A DNA stretch of 64,000 nt from positions 124,001 through 188,000 of the forward strand of contig NW_027490249.1 of assembly GCF_050948175.1 (NCBI RefSeq), written 5' to 3'. The stretch is from Xylocopa sonorina (Eukaryota > Arthropoda > Insecta > Hymenoptera > Apidae). Shown here one piece after another: positions 8,358 through 22,600 of this stretch. Each line of letters begins with the position of its first letter. Position 1 is the stretch's first letter. The notes beneath the pieces were generated by a model, which was not told the DNA's origin, did no database searches, and was given only the letters and a program-made list of their open reading frames with translations. The position numbers and the translations under genes are program-made.

Positions 8358-8622
8358 CGTATATACATTAGAATAGTAAACGTAAGGGTAAGTAAGGGCG
8401 GATGTATCGATGCGTTGCTGTGCTGGTGCCTCGTGGATCTCAGGATACGCGCGATAGCGCGTTTGGCCGGTCCATCTCCGGGGCGGATACTGCGGGTCGG
8501 CTGCCTTAGCTCGGCGAAGGGGTGATTTGCCCGTGCGCTCGAATGTAGATGTTCGCAGGTAAGAAGGCTCTGCGTGCTGTGGGAGGCGTTGGGGCGTGGA
8601 AGGCGGTACGCCGGACGTTACA

Positions 8623-11600
8623 CATAACACTCCGCAAATCATATTATATTTTACCATGAAACATAGAAATGTGATGCGATATCGCGTTTTAAGAATCATA
8701 AGAAATCTATTGCAACGATACGTAGACATCTGCAAACGCTATTTCCTTGCAAAGAAGTGTCGCATTTACATTCATTTGAAGTGTAGACGAGGAATACATA
8801 ACACTTCGCAAATCATATTACACCTTAAAATGAAACATAGAAATGAGATGCGATATCGCGTTTTAAGAATCATAAGAACTCTATTGCTACGATACGTAGA
8901 CATCTGCAAACGCTACTTCCTTGCAAGGAAGTGTCGCATTTACATTCATTTGAAGTGTAGACGAGGAATACAAAACACTTCGCAAATCATATTATATCTT
9001 ACCATGAAACATAGAAATGAGATGCGATATCGCGTTTTAAGAAGCAATAGAACTCTATTGCTACGATACGTAGACATCTGCAAACGCTATTTGCTTGCAA
9101 GGAAGTGTCGCATTTACATTCATTTGAAGTGTAGACGAGGAATACATAACACTTCGCAAATCATATTATATCTTACCATGAAATATAGAAATGAGATGCG
9201 ATATCGCGTTTTAAGAAGGATTAGAACTCTATAGCTACGATAGGTAGACGTTTGCAAACGCTATTTCCTAGCAAGGAAGTGTCGCATTTACATTCATTTG
9301 AAGTGTAGACGAGGAATACATAACACTTCGCAAATCATATTATACCTTACCATGAAACATAGAAATGAGATGCGATATCGCGTTTTAAGAATCATAAGAA
9401 CTCTATTGCTACGATACGTAGACACCTGCAAACGCTATTTCCTTGCAAGGAAGTGTCGGATTTACGTTCATTTGAGTCGTAGACGAGGAATGCATAACAC
9501 TTCGCAATGAATATTATAACTTATCATGAAACATAGATATGAGATGCAATATCTCGTTTTATGAAGCATTTGAACTCTATTGCTTCGATACGTAGACATC
9601 TGCAAACGCTATTTCCTTACAAGGAAGTGTCGCATTTACATTCATTTGAAGTGTAGACGAGGAATACATAACACTTCGCAAATCATATTATATCTTACCA
9701 TGAAACATAGAAATGAGATGCGATATCGCGTTTTAAGAAGCAATAGAACTCTATTGCTACGATACGTAGACATCTGCAAACGCTATTTGCTTGCAAGGAA
9801 GTGTCGCATTTACATTCATTTGATGTGTAGACGAGGAATACATAACACTTCGCAAATCATATTATATCTTACCATGGAACATAGAAATGAGATGCGATAT
9901 CGCGTTTTAAGAAGCATTAGAACTCTATTGCTACGATACCTAGACATCTACAGACGCTATTTCCTAGCAAGGAAGTGTCGCATTTACATTCATTTGAATC
10001 GTAGACGAGGAATGCATAACACTTCGCAATGAATATTATATCTTATCTTGAAACATAGATATGAGATGCGATATCGTGTTTTAAGAATCATATGAACTCT
10101 ATTGCTACGATACGTAGACATCTGCAATCGCTATTTCCTTGCAAGGAAGTGTCGCATTTACTTTCATTTGAATCGTAGACGAGGAATGCATAACACTTCG
10201 CAATGAATATTATATCTTATCATGAAACATAGAAATGAGATGCGATATCGCGTTTTAAGAAGCATTAGAACTCTATTGCTACGATACCTAGACATCTACA
10301 GACGCTATTTCCTAGCAAGGAAGTGTCGCATTTACATTCATTTGAAGTGTGGACGAGGAATACATAACACTTCGCAAATCATATTATATCTTACCATGAA
10401 ACATAGAAATGAAATGCGACATCGCGTTTTAAGAAGCATTAGAACTCTATTGCTACGATAGGAAGACGTTTGCAAACGTTATTTCCTCGCAAGGAAGTGT
10501 CGGATTTACATTCATTTGAATCGTAAACGAGGAATGCATAACACTTCGCAATGAATATTATATCTTACCATGAGACATAGATATGAGATGCAATATCTCG
10601 TTCTATGAAGCATTTGAATTCTATTGCTTCGATACGTAGAAAACTGCAAACGCTATTTCCTTGCAAGGTAGTGTCGCATTTACATTCATTTGAATCGTAG
10701 ACGAGGAATGCATAACACTTCGCAATGAATATTATATCTTATCATGAGACATAGATATGAGATGCAATATCTCGTTTTAAGAAGCATTTGAACTCTATTG
10801 CTTCAATACGTAGACATCTGCAAACGCTATTTCCTAGCAAGGAAGTGTCGCATTTACATTCATTTGAAGTGTAGACGAGGAATACATAACACTTCGCAAA
10901 TCATATTATATCTTACCATGAAACATAGAAATGAGATGCGATATCGCGTTTTAAGAAGCAATAGAACTCTATTGCTACGATACGTAGACATCTGCAAACG
11001 CTATTTCCTTACAAGGAAGTGTCGCATTTACATTCATTTGAAGTGCAGACGAGGAATACATAACACTTCGCAAATCATATTATATCTTACCATGAAACAT
11101 AGAAATGAGATGCGATATCGCGTTTCAAGAAGCATTAGAACACTATTGCTACGATAGGTAGACATTTGCAAACGCTATTTCCTTGCAAGGAAGTGTCGCA
11201 CTTACATTCATTTGATGTGTAGACGTGGAATGCATAACACTTCGCAAAGAATATTATATCTTATCATGAAACATAGATATGAGATGCAATATCTCGTTTT
11301 AAGAAGCATTTGAACTCTATTGCTTCGATACGTAGACTTCTGCCAAAGCTATTTCCTTGCAAGGAAGTGTGGCATTTACTTTCACTTGAATCGTAGACGA
11401 GGAATGCATAACACTTCGCAATGAATATTATATCTTATCTTGAAACATAGATATGAGATGCGATATCGCGTTTTAAGAATCATATGAACTCTATTGCTAC
11501 GATACGTAGACATCTGCAATCGCTATTTCCTTGCAAGGAAGTGTCGCATTTACTTTCATTTGAATCGTAGACGAGGAATGCATAACACTTCGCAATGAAT

Positions 11601-14600
11601 ATTATATCTTATCATGAAACATAGAAATGAGATGCGATATCGCGTTTTAAGAAGCATTAGAACTCTATTGCTACGATAGGTAGACATCTGCAAACGCTAT
11701 TTCCTTACAAGGAAGTGTCGCATTTACATTCATTTGAAGTGTGGACGAGGAATACATAACACTTCGCAAATCATATTATATCTTACCATGAAACATAGAA
11801 ATGAGATGCGATATCGCGTTTTAAGAATCATAAGAACTCTATTGCTACGAGACGTAGACATCTGCAAACGCTATTTCCTTGCAAGGAAGTGTCGCATTTA
11901 CATTCATTTGAAGTGTAGACGAGGAATACATAACACCTCGCAAATCATATTATATCTTACCATAAAACATAGAAATGAGATGCGATATCGCGTTTTAAGA
12001 AGCAATAGAACTCTATTGCTACGATACGTAGACATCTGCAAATGCTATTTCCTTGCAAGGAAGTGTCGCATTTTCATTTATTTGAAGTGTAGACGAGGAA
12101 TACATAACACTTCGCAAATCATATTATATCTTACCATGAAACATAGAAATGAGATGCGATATCGCGTTTTAAGAAGCAATAGAACTCTATTGCTACGATA
12201 CGTAGACATCTGCAAACGCTATTTCCTTGCAAGGAAGTGTCGCATTTACATTCATTTGAAGTGCGGACGAGGAATACATAACACTTCGCAAATCATATTA
12301 TATCTTACCATGAAACATAGAAATGAGATGCGATATCGCGTTTTAAGAAGCAATAGAACTCTATTGCTACGATACGTAGACATCTGCAAACGCTATTTCC
12401 TTGCAAGGAAGTGTCGCATTTACATACATTTGAAGTGTGGACGAGGAATACATAACACTTCGCAATGAATATTATAACTTATCATGAAACATAGATATGA
12501 GATGCAATATCTCGTTTTATGAAGCATTTGAACTCTATTGCTTCGATACGTAGACATCTGCAAACGCTATTTCCTTACAAGGAAGTGTCGCATTTACATT
12601 CATTTGAAGTGTAGACGAGGAATACATAATACATCGCAAATCATATTATATCTTACCATGAAACATAGAAATGAGATGCGATATCGCGTTTTAAGAAGCA
12701 ATAGAACTCTATTGCTACGATACGTAGACATCTGCAAACGCTATTTCCTTGCAAGGGAGTGTCGCATTTACATTCATTTGAAGTGTAGACGAGGAATACA
12801 TGACACTTCGCAAATCATATTATATCTTACCATGATACATAGAAAGGAGATGCGATATCGCGTTCTAAGAATCATAAGAACTCCATTGCTACGATACGTA
12901 GACATCTGCAAACGCTATTTCCTTACAAGGAAGTGTCGCATTTTCATTTATTTGAAGTGTCGACGAGGAATACATAACACTTCGCAAATCATATTATATG
13001 TTACCATGAAACATAGAAATGAGATGCGATATCGCGTTCTAAGAACCAATAGAACTCTATTGCTACGATACGTAGACATCTGCAAACGCTATTTCCTTGC
13101 AAGGAGGTGTCGCATTTACATTCATTTGAAGTGTAGACGAGGAATACATGACACTTCGCAAATCATATTATATCTTACCATGAAACATAGAAATGAGATG
13201 CGATATCGCGTTTTAAGAATCATAAGAAATCTATTGCTACGATACGTAGACGTCTGCAAACGCTATTTCCTTGCAAGGAAGTGTCGCATTTACATTCATT
13301 TGAAGTGTAGACGAGGAATACATAACACTTCGCAAATCATATTATATCTTACCATGAAACATAGAAATGAGATGCGATATCGCGTTTTAAGAAGCAATAG
13401 AACTCTATTGCTACGATACGTAGACATCTGCAAACGCTATTTGCTTGCAAGGAAGTGTCGCATTTACATTCATTTGAAGTGTAGACGAGGAATACATAAC
13501 ACTTCGCAAATCATATTATATCTTACCATGAAATATAGAAATGAGATGCGATATCGCGTTTTATGAAGCATTTGAACTCTATTGCATCGATACGTAGACA
13601 TCTGCAAACGCTATTTCCTTACAAGGAAGTGTCGCATTTACATTCATTTGAAGTGTAGACGACGAATACATGACACATCGCAAATCACATTATATCTTAC
13701 CATGAAACATAGAAATGAGATGCGATATCGCGTTTTAAGAAGCATTAGAACTCTATTGCTACGATAGGTAGACGTTTGCAAACGCTATTTCCTTGCAAGG
13801 AAGTGTCGCATTTACATTCATTTGAAGTGTAGACGAGGAATACATAACACTTTGCAAATCATATTATATCTTACCATGAAACATAGATATGAGATGCGAT
13901 ATCGCGTTTTAAGAATCATAAGAACTCTATTGCTACGATTCGTAGACATCTGCAAACGATATTTCCTTGCAAGGAAGTGTCGCATTTACATTCATTTGAA
14001 GTGTAGACGAGGAATACATGACACTTCGCAAATCATATTATATCTTACCATGAAACATAGAAATGAGATGCGATATCGCGTTTTAAGAATCATAAGAACT
14101 CTATTGCTACGATACGTAGACATCTGCAAAAGCTATTTCCTTGCAAGGAAGTGTCGCATTTACATTCATTTGACGTGTAGACGAGGAATACATGACACTT
14201 CGCAAATCATATTATATCTTACCATGAAACATAGAAATGAGATGCGATATCGCGTTTTAGGAATCACAAGAACTCTATTGCTACGATACGTAGACATCTG
14301 CAAGCGCTATTTCCATGCAAGGAAGTGTCGCTTTTATATTCATTTGATGCGTGGACGAGGAGTACATGACACTTTGCAAATCATATTATATCTTACCATG
14401 AAATATAGAAATGAGATGCGATATCGCGTTTTAAGAAGCATTAGAACTCTATTGCTACGATAGGTGGACGTTTGCAAACGCTATTTGCTTGCAAGGAAGT
14501 GTCGCATTTACTTTCATTTGAAGTGTAGACGAGGAATACATAACACTTCGCAAATCATATTATATCTTACCATGAAACATAGAAATGAGATGCGATATCG

Positions 14601-17600
14601 CATTTTAAGAAGCATTAGAAATCTATTGCTACGATACGTAGACATCTGCAAACGCTATTTCCTTGCGAGAAAGTGTCGCATTTACATTCATTTGAAGTGT
14701 AGACGAGGAATACATAACACTTCGCAAATCATATTATATCTTACCATGAAATATAGAGATGAGATGCGATATCGCGTTTTAAGAAGGATTAGAACTCTAT
14801 AGCTACGATAGGTAGACGTTTGCAAACGCTATTTCCTAGCAAGGAAGTGTCGCATTTACATTCATTTGAAGTGTAGACGAGGAATACATAACACTTCGCA
14901 AATCATATTATACCTTACCATGAAACATAGAAATGAGATGCGATATCGCGTTTTAAGAATCATAAGAACTCTATTGCTACGATACGTAGATATCTGCAAA
15001 CGCTATTTCCTTGCAAGGAAGTGTCGCATTTACGTTCATTTGAGTCGTAGACGAGGAATGCATAACACTTCGCAATGAATATTATAACTTATCATGAAAC
15101 ATAGATATGAGATGCAATATCTCGTTTTATGAAGCATTTGAACTCTATTGCTTCGATACGTAGACATCTGCAAACGCTATTTCCTTACAAGGAAGTGTCG
15201 CATTTACATTCATTTGAAGTGTAGACGAGGAATACATAACACTTCGCAAATCATATTATATCTTACCAGAAAACATAGAAATGAGATGCGATATCGCGTT
15301 TTAAGAAGCAATAGAACTCTATTGCTACGATACGTAGACATCTGCAAACGCTATTTGCTTGCAAGGAAGTGTCGCATTTACATTCATTTGAAGTGTAGAC
15401 GAGGAATACATAACACTTCGCAAAACATATTATACCTTACCATGAAACATAGAAAGGAGATGCGATATCGCGTTCTAAGAATCATAAGAACTCTATTGCT
15501 ACGATACGTAGACATCTGCAAACGCTATTTCCTTGCAAGGAAGTGTCGCATTTTCATTTATTTGAAGTGTAGACGAAGAATACATAACACTTCGCAAATC
15601 ATATTATATCTTACCATGAAACATAGAAATGAGATGCGATATCGCGTTTTAAGAAGCAATAGAACTCTATTGCTACGATACGTAGACATCTGCAAACGCT
15701 ATTTCCTTGCAAGGAAGTGTCGCATTTACATTCATTTGAAGTGTGGACGAGGAATACATAACACTTCGCAAATCATACTATATCTTACCATGAAACATAG
15801 AAATGAGATGCGATATCGCGTTTTAAGAATCATAAGAAATCTATTGCTACGATACGTAGACATCTGCAAACGCTATTTCCTTGCAAGGAAGTGTCGCATT
15901 TACATTCATTTGAAGTGTGGACGGGGAATACATAACACTTCGCAAATCATACTATATCTTACCATGAAACATAGAAATGAGATGCGATATCGCGTTTTAA
16001 GAATCATAAGAAATCTATTGCTACGATACGTAGACATCTGCAAACGCTATTTCCTTGCAAGGAAGTGTCGCATTTACATTCATTTGAAGTGTAGACGAGG
16101 AATACATAACACTTCGCAAATCATATTATATCTTACCATGAAACATAGAAATGAGATGCGATATCGCGTTTTAAGAAGCAATAGAACTCTATTGCTACGA
16201 TACGTAGACATCTGCAAACGCTATTTGCTTGCAAGGAAGTGTCGCAGTTACATTCATTTGAAGTGTAGACGAGGAATACATAACACTTCGCAAATCATAT
16301 TATATCTTACCATGAAATATAGAAATGAGATGCGATATCGCGTTTTAAGAAGGATTAGAACTCTATAGCTACGATAGGTAGACGTTTGCAAACGCTATTT
16401 CCTAGCAAGGAAGTGTCGCATTTACATTCATTTGAAGTGTAGACGAGGAATACATAACACTTCGCAAATCATATTATACCTTACCATGAAACATAGAAAT
16501 GAGATGCGATATCGCGTTTTAAGAATCATAAGAACTCTATTGCTACGATACGTAGACATCTGCAAACGCTATTTCCTTGCAAGGAAGTGTCGCATTTACG
16601 TTCATTTGAGTCGTAGACGAGGAATGCATAACACTTCGCAATGAATATTATAACTTATCATGAAACATAGATATGAGATGCAATATCTCGTTTTATGAAG
16701 CATTTGAACTCTATTGCTTCGATACGTAGACATCTGCAAACGCTATTTCCTTACAAGGAAGTGTCGCATTTACATTCATTTGAAGTGTAGACGAGGAATA
16801 CATGACACTTCGCAAATCATATTATATCTTACCATGATACATAGAAAGGAGATGCGATATCGCGTTCTAAGAATCATAAGAACTCTATTGCTACGATACG
16901 TAGACATCTGCAAACGCTATTTCCTTGCAAGGAAGTGTCGCATTTTCATTTATTTGAAGTGTCGACGAGGAATACATAACACTTCGCAAATCATATTATA
17001 TGTTACCATGAAACATAGAAATGAGATGCGATATCGCGTTTTAAGAAGCAATAGAACTCTATTGCTACGATACGTAGACATCTGCAAACGCTATTTCCTT
17101 ACAAGGAGGTGTCGCATTTACATTCATTTGAAGTGTAGACGAGGAATACATAACACTTCGCAAATCATATTATATCTTACCATGAAACATAGAAATGAGA
17201 TGCGATATCGCGTTTTAAGAAGCAATAGAACTCTATTGCTACGATACGTAGACATCTGCAAACGCTATTTGCTTGTAAGGAAGTGTCGCATTTACATTCA
17301 TTTGAAGTGTAGACGAGGAATACATAACACTTCGCAAATCATATTATATCTTACCATGAAATATAGAAATGAGATGCGATATCGCGTTTTATGAAGCATT
17401 TGAACTCTATTGCTTCGATACGTAGACATCTGCAAACGCTATTTCCTTACAAGGAAGTGTCGCATTTACATTCATTTGAAGTGTAGACGACGAATACATG
17501 ACACATCGCAAATCATATTATATCTTACCATGAAACATAGAAATGAGATGCGATATCGCGTTTTAAGAAGCATTAGAACTCTATTGCTACGATAGGTAGA

Positions 17601-19620
17601 CGTTTGCAAACGCTATTTCCTTGCAAGGAAGTGTCGCATTTACATTCATTTGAAGTGTAGACGAGGAATACATAACACTTTGCAAATCATATTATATCTT
17701 ACCATGAAACATAGATATGAGATGCGATATCGCGTTTTAAGAATCATAAGAACTCTATTGCTACGATTCGTAGACATCTGCAAACGCTATTTCCTTGCAA
17801 GGAAGTGTCGCATTTACATTCATTTGAAGTGTAGACGAGGAATACATGACACTTCGCAAATCATATTATATCTTACCATGAAACATAGAAATGAGATGCG
17901 ATATCGCGTTTTAAGAATCATAAGAACTCTATTGCTACGATACGTAGACATCTGCAAAAGCTATTTCCTTGCAAGGAAGTGTCGCATTTACATTCATTTG
18001 ACGTGTAGACGAGGAATACATGACACTTCGCAAATCATATTATATCTTACCATGAAACATAGAAATGAGATGCGATATCGCGTTTTAGGAATCATAAGAA
18101 CTCTATTGCTACGATACGTAGACATCTGCAAACGCTAATTCCTTGCAAGGAAGTGTCAAATTTACATTCATTTGATGCGTGGACGAGGAATACATGACAC
18201 TTCGCAAATCATATTATACCTTACCATGAAACATAGAAATGAGATGCGATATCGCGTTTTAAGAAGCATCAGAAATCCATTGCTACGATACGTAGACATC
18301 TGCAAACGCTATTTCCTTGCATGGAAGTGTCGCATTTACATTCATTTGACGTGTAGACGAGGAGTACATGACACTTCGCAAATCATATTATACCTTACCA
18401 TGAAACATAGAAATGAGATGCGATATCACGTTTTAGGAAGCATTGGAAATCTATTGCTACGATACATAGACATCTGCAAACGCTGTTTCCTTGCAAGGAA
18501 GTGTCGCATTTACATTCATTTGAAGTGTAGACGAGGAATACATAACACTTCGCAAATCATATTATACCTTACCATGAAACATAGAAATGAGGTGCGATAT
18601 CGCGTTTTAAGAATCATAAGAACTCTATTGCTACGATACGTAGTTATCTGCAAACGCTATTTGCTTGCAAGGAAGTGTCGCATTTACATTCATTTGAATC
18701 GTAGACGAGGAATGCATAACACTTCGCAATGAATATTACATTTTACCCTGAAACATAGAAATGAGATGCGATATCGCGCTTTAAGAAGCATTAGAAATCT
18801 ATTGCAACGATACGTAGACATCTGCAAACGCTATTTCCTAGCGAGGAAGCGTCGCATTTACATTCATTTGAAGTGTAGACGAGGAATGCATAACACTTCG
18901 CAAATCATATTATATCTTACCATTAAACATAGAAATGAGATGCGATATCGCGTTTTAAGAATCATAAGAACTCTATTGCTACGATACGTAGACATCTGCA
19001 AGCGCTATTTCCATGCAAGGAAGTGTCGCTTTTATATTCATTTGAAGTGTAGACGAGGAATGCATAACACTTCGCAATGAATATTATATCTTATCATGAA
19101 ACATAGATATGAGATGCAATATCTCGTTTTAAGAAGCATTTGAACTCTATTGCTTCGATACGTAGACATCTGCAAACGCTACTTCCTAGCAAGGAAGTGT
19201 CGCATTTACATTCATTTGAAGTGTAGACGAGGAATACATGACACTTCGCAAATCATATATCTTACCATGAAACGTAGAAATGAGATGCGATATCGCATTT
19301 TAAGAATCATAAGAACTCTATTGCTACGATACGTAGACATCTGCAAACGCTATTTCCTTGCAAGGAAGTGTCGCATTTACATTCATTTGAAGTGTAGACG
19401 AGGAATACATAACACTTCGCAAATCATATTATATCTTACCATGAAACATAGAAATGAGATGCGATATCGCGTTTTAAGAATCATAAGAACTCTATTGCTA
19501 CGATACGTAGGCATCTGCAAGCGCTATTTCCTTGCAAGGAAGTGTCGCTTTTACATTCAGTTGAAGTGTAGACGAGGAATACATGACACTTGGCAAATCA
19601 TATTATATCTTACCATGAAA
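8623..19620. repeat. Heterogeneous, mostly monomeric part of the satellite
   Basis: About 63 monomers, mostly type A, with scattered substitutions. There are almost no length changes; one 3-bp deletion lies near 19,253. Offsets between related segments are exact multiples of 174: a block near 9,040-9,850 recurs near 14,610-15,420 (5568 = 32 x 174) and partly at +1566 (9 x 174). Bases 13,310-14,260 recur at 17,138-18,088 (3828 = 22 x 174). The 165-bp marker monomer common to the right was not seen. This resembles the older, less homogenised edge of a satellite. Confidence 0.8.
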
Positions 19621-22600
19621 TATAGAAATGAGATGCGATATCGCGTTTTAAGAATCATAAGAACTCTATTGCTACGATACGTAGACATCTGCAAATGCTA
19701 TTTTCTTGCAAGGAAGTGTCGCATTTACTTTCATTTGAATCGTTGACGAGGAATGCATAACACTTCGCAATGAATATTACATCTTACCATGAAACATAGA
19801 AATGAGATGCGATATCGCGCTTTAAGAAACATTAGAAATCTATTGCTGCGATACGTAGACATCTTCAAACGCTATTATCTTGCAAGGAAGTGTCGCATTT
19901 ACATTCAGTTGAATCGTAGACGAGGAATGCATAACACTTCGCAATGAATATTATATCTTATCATGAAACATAGATATGAGATGCAATATCTCGTTTTAAG
20001 AAGCATTTGAACTCTATTGCTTCGATACGTAGACATCAGCAAACGCTATTTCCTCGCAAGGAAGTGTCGCATTTACATTCATTTGAAGTGTAGACGAGGA
20101 ATATATAACACTTCGCAAATCGTATTACATCTTACCATGAAACACAGAAATGAGATGCGATATCGCGTTCTAAGAAGCATTAGAACTCTATTGCTACGAT
20201 ACCTAGACATCTGCAGACGCTATTTCCTTGCAAGGAAGTGTCGCATTTCATTCATTTGAATCGTAGACGAGGAATGCATAACACTTCGCAATGAATATTA
20301 CATCTTACCATGAAACATAGAAATGGGATGCGATATCGCGCTTTAAGAAGCATTAGAAATCTATTGCTACGATACGTAGACATCTGCAAGCGCTTCTTCC
20401 TAGCGAGGAAGTGTCGCATTCACGTTCATTTGAAGTGTAGACAAGGAATGCATATCACTTCGCAATTAATATTATATCTTATCATGAAACACAGACATGA
20501 GATGCAATATCTCGTTTTAAGAAGCATTTGAACTCTATTGCTTCGATACGTAGACATATGCAAACGCTATTTCCTTGCAAGGAAGTGTCGCATTTACATT
20601 CATTTAAAGTGTAGACGAGGAAGACATGACACTTCGCAAATCATATTATATCTTACCATGAAACATAGAAATGAGATGTGATATCGCGTTTTAAGAAGCA
20701 TTAGAACTCTATTGCTACGATACCTAGACATCTGCAGACGCTATTTCCTAGCAAGGAAGTGTAGCATTTACATTCATTTGAAGTGTAGACGAGGAATACA
20801 TGACACTTCGCAATTCATATTATACCTTACCATGAAACATAGAAATGAGATGCGATATCGCGTTTTAAGAAGCACTAGAAAGCTATTGCTACGATAGGTA
20901 GACGTTTGCAAACGCTATTTCCTTGCAAGGAAGTGTCGCATTTACATTCAATTAAAGTGTAGACGAGGAATACATCACACTTCGCAAATCATATTATAAC
21001 TTACCATGAAACATAGAAATGAGATGCGATATTGCGTTTTAAGAAGCATTAGAACTCTATTGCTACGATACCTAGACATCTGCAGGCGCTATTTCCTAGC
21101 AAGGATTTGTCTCATTTACATTCATTTGAAGTGTAGACGAGGAATACATGACACTTCGCAAATCATATTATATCTTACCATGAAATATAGAAATGAGATG
21201 CGATATCGCGTTTTAAGAAGCATTAGAACTCTATTGCTACGATAGGTAGACGTTTGCAAACGCTATTTCCTTGCAAGGAAGTGTCGCATTTACATTCATT
21301 TGAAGTGTAGACGAGGAATACATGACACTTCGCAAATCATATTATATCTTACAATGATACATAGAAATGAGATGCGATATCGCGTTTTAAGAAGCATTAG
21401 AACACTATTGCTACGATAGGTAGACATCTGCAGACGCTATTTCCTTGCAAGGAAGTGTCGCATTTACATTCATTTGAATCGTAGACGAGGAATGCATTAC
21501 ACTTCGCAATGAATATTACATCTTACCATGAAACATAGAAATGAGATGCGATATCGCGTTTTAAGAAGCATTAGAACTCTATTGCTACGATACGTAGACA
21601 TCTGCAAACGCTATTTCCTTGCAAGGAAGAGTTGCATTTACATTCATTTGAATCGTAGACGAGGAATGCATAACACTTCGCAAATCATATTATATCTTAC
21701 CATGAAACATAGATGTGAGATGCAATATCTCGTTTTAAGAAGCATTTGAACTCTATTGCTTCGATACGTAGACATCTGCAAACGCTATTTCCTTGCAAGG
21801 AAGTGTCGCATTTACATTCATTTGAAGTGTAGACGAGGGATACATAACACTTCGCAAATCATATTACATCTTACCATGAAACATAGAAATGAGATGCGAT
21901 ATCGCGTTTTAAGAAGCATTAGAACTCTATTGCTACGATACCTAGACATCTGCAGACGCTATTTCCTTGCAAGGAAGTGTCGCATTTCATTCATTTGAAT
22001 CGTAGACGAGGAATACATAACACTTCGCAATGAATATCACATCTTACCATGAAACATAGAAATGAGATGCGATATCGCGCTTTAAGAAGCATTAGAAATC
22101 TATTGCTACGATACGTAGACATCTGCAAGCACTATTTCCTAGCGAGGAAGTGTCGCATTCACGTTCATTTGAAGTGTAGACGAGGAATGCATATCACTTC
22201 GCAATTAATATTATATATTATCATGAAACACAGACATGAGATGCAATATCTCCTTTTAAGAAGCATTTGAACTCTATTGCTTCGATACGTAGACATATGC
22301 AAACGCTATTTCCTTGCAAGGAAGTGTCGCATTTACATTCATTTAAAGTGTAGACGAGGAATACATGACACTTCGCAAATCATATTATAACTTACCATGA
22401 AACATAGAAATGAGATGCGATATTGCGTTTTAAGAAGCATTAGAACTCTATTGCTACGATACCTAGACATCTGCAGGCGCTATTTCCTAGCAAGGATTTG
22501 TCTCATTTACATTCATTTGAAGTGTAGACGAGGAATACATGACACTTCGCAAATCATATTATATCTTACCATGAAATATAGAAATGAGATGCGATATCGC

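Larger units (their letters stand above)
1..8622 (-). mobile_element. Ty3/gypsy-type LTR retrotransposon, nearly complete
   Basis: Two directly repeated LTRs flank a primer-binding site, gag, pol and a polypurine tract in canonical order on the minus strand. Pol domain order is protease, reverse transcriptase, RNase H, integrase, which defines the Ty3/gypsy (Metaviridae) type rather than Ty1/copia. There is no env-like frame between integrase and the 3' LTR. The full element should be about 8955 bp; about 333 bp of the 3' LTR lie left of the window. Both large frames are uninterrupted, so the copy could still be coding-competent, although LTR divergence shows it is not brand new. The right end abuts satellite DNA at 8623 (cataa...). 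The matching target-site duplication would be left of the window. The RT and integrase sequences look closest to insect 17.6/412/mdg1-like elements; this is from memory and the clade is uncertain. Confidence 0.95.
7092..8622 (-). repeat. 5' LTR of the retrotransposon, complete (1531 bp)
   Basis: In element sense it starts TGTAACGTCC at 8622 and ends GGACGTGACA at 7092. The ends are inverted repeats with one mismatch, and the inner end is 7 nt from the primer-binding site. Bases 7425-8622 match the left LTR. Bases 7092-7424 have no partner in the window because the other LTR is cut. It contains a TATA box (8350-8357) and both hairpin motifs. The tail of the pol frame is also preserved here (stop at about 8346), although it is disconnected from pol. 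No independent gene is supported. Confidence 0.93.

Noticed and set aside
8640..8813. Shorter ancestral sub-repeat within the monomer (tatcgcgtttta, tgtcgcatttac, cttcgcaaatca)
   Set aside because: Matches are short and unevenly spaced (about 78 and 46 bp), not enough to claim an internal duplication.
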